From assembly GCA_900321535.1 (NCBI GenBank), contig ONWJ01000153.1:1-7156 (forward strand): a stretch of 7,156 bases of DNA, in the 5' to 3' direction. Below, one piece after another: positions 6,471 through 7,156 of the stretch. The notes below the pieces were generated by a model. That model did not search any database. It was given only the letters and a program-made list of their open reading frames with translations, and was not told the origin of the DNA. Position 1 is the first letter of the stretch, and every line of letters starts with the position of its first letter. A program made the position numbers and the translations under genes. The DNA comes from an uncultured Erysipelotrichaceae bacterium. GTDB taxonomy: Bacteria; Bacillota_I; Bacilli_A; RFN20; CAG-826.

Positions 6471-7156
6471 TTACTTAGCTTTCGGCCCTGCTTTGACCAA
6501 TTCTCTGCCAGCGTCGTTGGTTTCGTATTTGTGGAAATTCTTGACGAAGCGGTTGGCCAAATCCTGGGCTTTCTCTTCCCACTGCTTGGATCAGCGTAGG
6601 TGTCGCGAGGATCGAGGATGTTCGGGTCAACGCCTGGCAAAGAGGTTGGGACCTCGAAATCAAACACTGGGATCTTCTTGGTCTCGGATTTAAGGATGGA
6701 GCCATCCAAGATCGCATCGATGATGCCACGGGTATCTTTGATGGAAATGCGCTTGCCACTGCCGTTCCAGCCGGTGTTGACCAAATAGGCTTTTGCGCCG
6801 GTGATGGCCATATGCTTGACGAGCTCTTCGCCGTATTTGGTCGGATGGAGTTCGAGGAAGGCCTGGCCGAAGCAGGCGGAGAAGGTCGGGGTCGGAGTGG
6901 TGATGCCTCTTTCGGTGCCGGCTAACTTAGCAGTGAAACCGCTGAGGAAATAGTATTGAGTCTGCTCAGGGGTAAGGATAGAGACCGGCGGGAGGACGCC
7001 GAAAGCGTCGGCGGAGAGGAAGATAACATTCTGAGCATGTGGACCATGGCTGATCGGTTTCACGATGTTCTTAATGTGATTGATCGGGTAGGAGACACGG
7101 GTGTTCTCGGTAACGGATTTGTCGGCGAAATCGATTTTGCCGTTTTCATCGACAGT
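6471..7156 (-). CDS. pckA: phosphoenolpyruvate carboxykinase (ATP), C-terminal part, interrupted by a one-base frameshift
   Basis: About 228 codons of an ATP-type PEP carboxykinase run off the right edge. The start, the P-loop and most metal-site residues lie outside the window. The enzyme interconverts oxaloacetate + ATP and PEP + CO2 + ADP. Visible family segments are ENTRVSYPI (about 7076-7102), [61 protein letters not shown] and [15 protein letters not shown]. After YADP the frame breaks near 6586. The correct ending resumes in the next frame with [17 protein letters not shown] and stops at TAA 6471-6473 (LVKAGPKAK), closely like the E. coli ending. Without correction the reading runs out of frame to 6458, into oadA. 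Restoring one T in the TT at 6586-6587 (an extra A on the coding strand) gives ADPKQWEEKA. Either a sequencing error or a real mutation is possible. First visible gene of the operon. Confidence 0.9.
6583..6590 (-). other. apparent single-base deletion (frameshift) in pckA
   Basis: The coding strand reads GCT GAT CCA AGC AGT GGG, giving ADPSSG followed by a non-homologous tail. One additional A in the AA run gives GCT GAT CCA AAG CAG TGG, or ADPKQW, and restores the family C terminus to a proper stop just before oadA. No canonical X XXY YYZ slippery heptamer is present, so programmed -1 frameshifting is not supported. Confidence 0.85.

Noticed and set aside
6583..6590. Programmed ribosomal frameshift in pckA
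   Set aside because: No canonical slippery heptamer was seen, and no such mechanism is known to me for PEP carboxykinase; a missing A in a short run is simpler.
6458..6600. Out-of-frame C-terminal tail of the pckA reading (SGKRKPRIW... to 6458) as a genuine novel C terminus
   Set aside because: The neighbouring frame encodes the expected PEP carboxykinase ending with a proper stop just before oadA, so the tail is a frameshift artefact or mutation.
1..7156. Alternative genetic code (TGA as Trp), considered because none of the eight stops is TGA
   Set aside because: Every Trp in the real genes is TGG and no gene contains an internal TGA; eight stops are too few to draw a conclusion.
1..7156. 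CRISPR arrays, tRNA/rRNA genes, insertion sequences, attachment sites
   Set aside because: No direct repeats with spacers, no tRNA-like folds, no transposase or terminal inverted repeats were seen; the window is almost fully occupied by ordinary genes.

Overview
The window is compact and bacterial. One gene, a surface nuclease, lies on the plus strand on the left. A tightly packed run of seven genes lies on the minus strand and fills everything from about 1965 to the right edge. Base composition is moderate. All complete genes start with ATG, Shine-Dalgarno sites of the GGAGG type precede several of them, and every Trp codon is TGG. The nuclease has a Gram-positive style signal peptide, a single C-terminal anchor helix and a Lys-rich tail. 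The decarboxylase has a split architecture (separate biotin carrier) of a kind also found in lactic acid bacteria. Together these suggest an anaerobic or fermentative Bacillota, possibly an uncultured gut lineage of Bacilli related to Erysipelotrichales/RF39. That placement is inference; no taxonomic marker gene is present.

Layout, left to right. 1-91: short leader of the nuclease gene, with a weak hairpin. 92-1933 (+): secreted, membrane-anchored endonuclease I family protein with two Ig-like repeats. 1938-1964: a hairpin shared by the two convergent genes, whose T-tract suits the minus-strand operon better. Minus strand, in transcription order from the right edge: pckA (3' part only, with a one-base frameshift near 6586), oadA (carboxyltransferase alpha subunit without a biotin domain), an OadG-type small membrane subunit, a separate biotin carrier protein, oadB (Na+-translocating beta subunit), birA (biotin protein ligase without a DNA-binding domain) and bioY (biotin importer). 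Gaps between these genes are 1-5 bases, and birA/bioY overlap by 8 bases, so they are almost certainly one operon.

How they fit together. PEP carboxykinase interconverts phosphoenolpyruvate plus CO2 and oxaloacetate with ADP/ATP. The Oad complex decarboxylates oxaloacetate to pyruvate and uses the released energy to export Na+. Run in series, they would convert PEP to pyruvate with ATP formation plus a Na+ gradient, with CO2 recycled: in effect a pyruvate-kinase bypass that saves extra energy. The complex needs covalently bound biotin; the same operon carries the carrier protein, the ligase that attaches biotin, and the importer that brings it in. No biotin synthesis gene is visible. This self-contained 'pump plus cofactor supply' operon is the most interesting feature of the window, although each component belongs to a known family.
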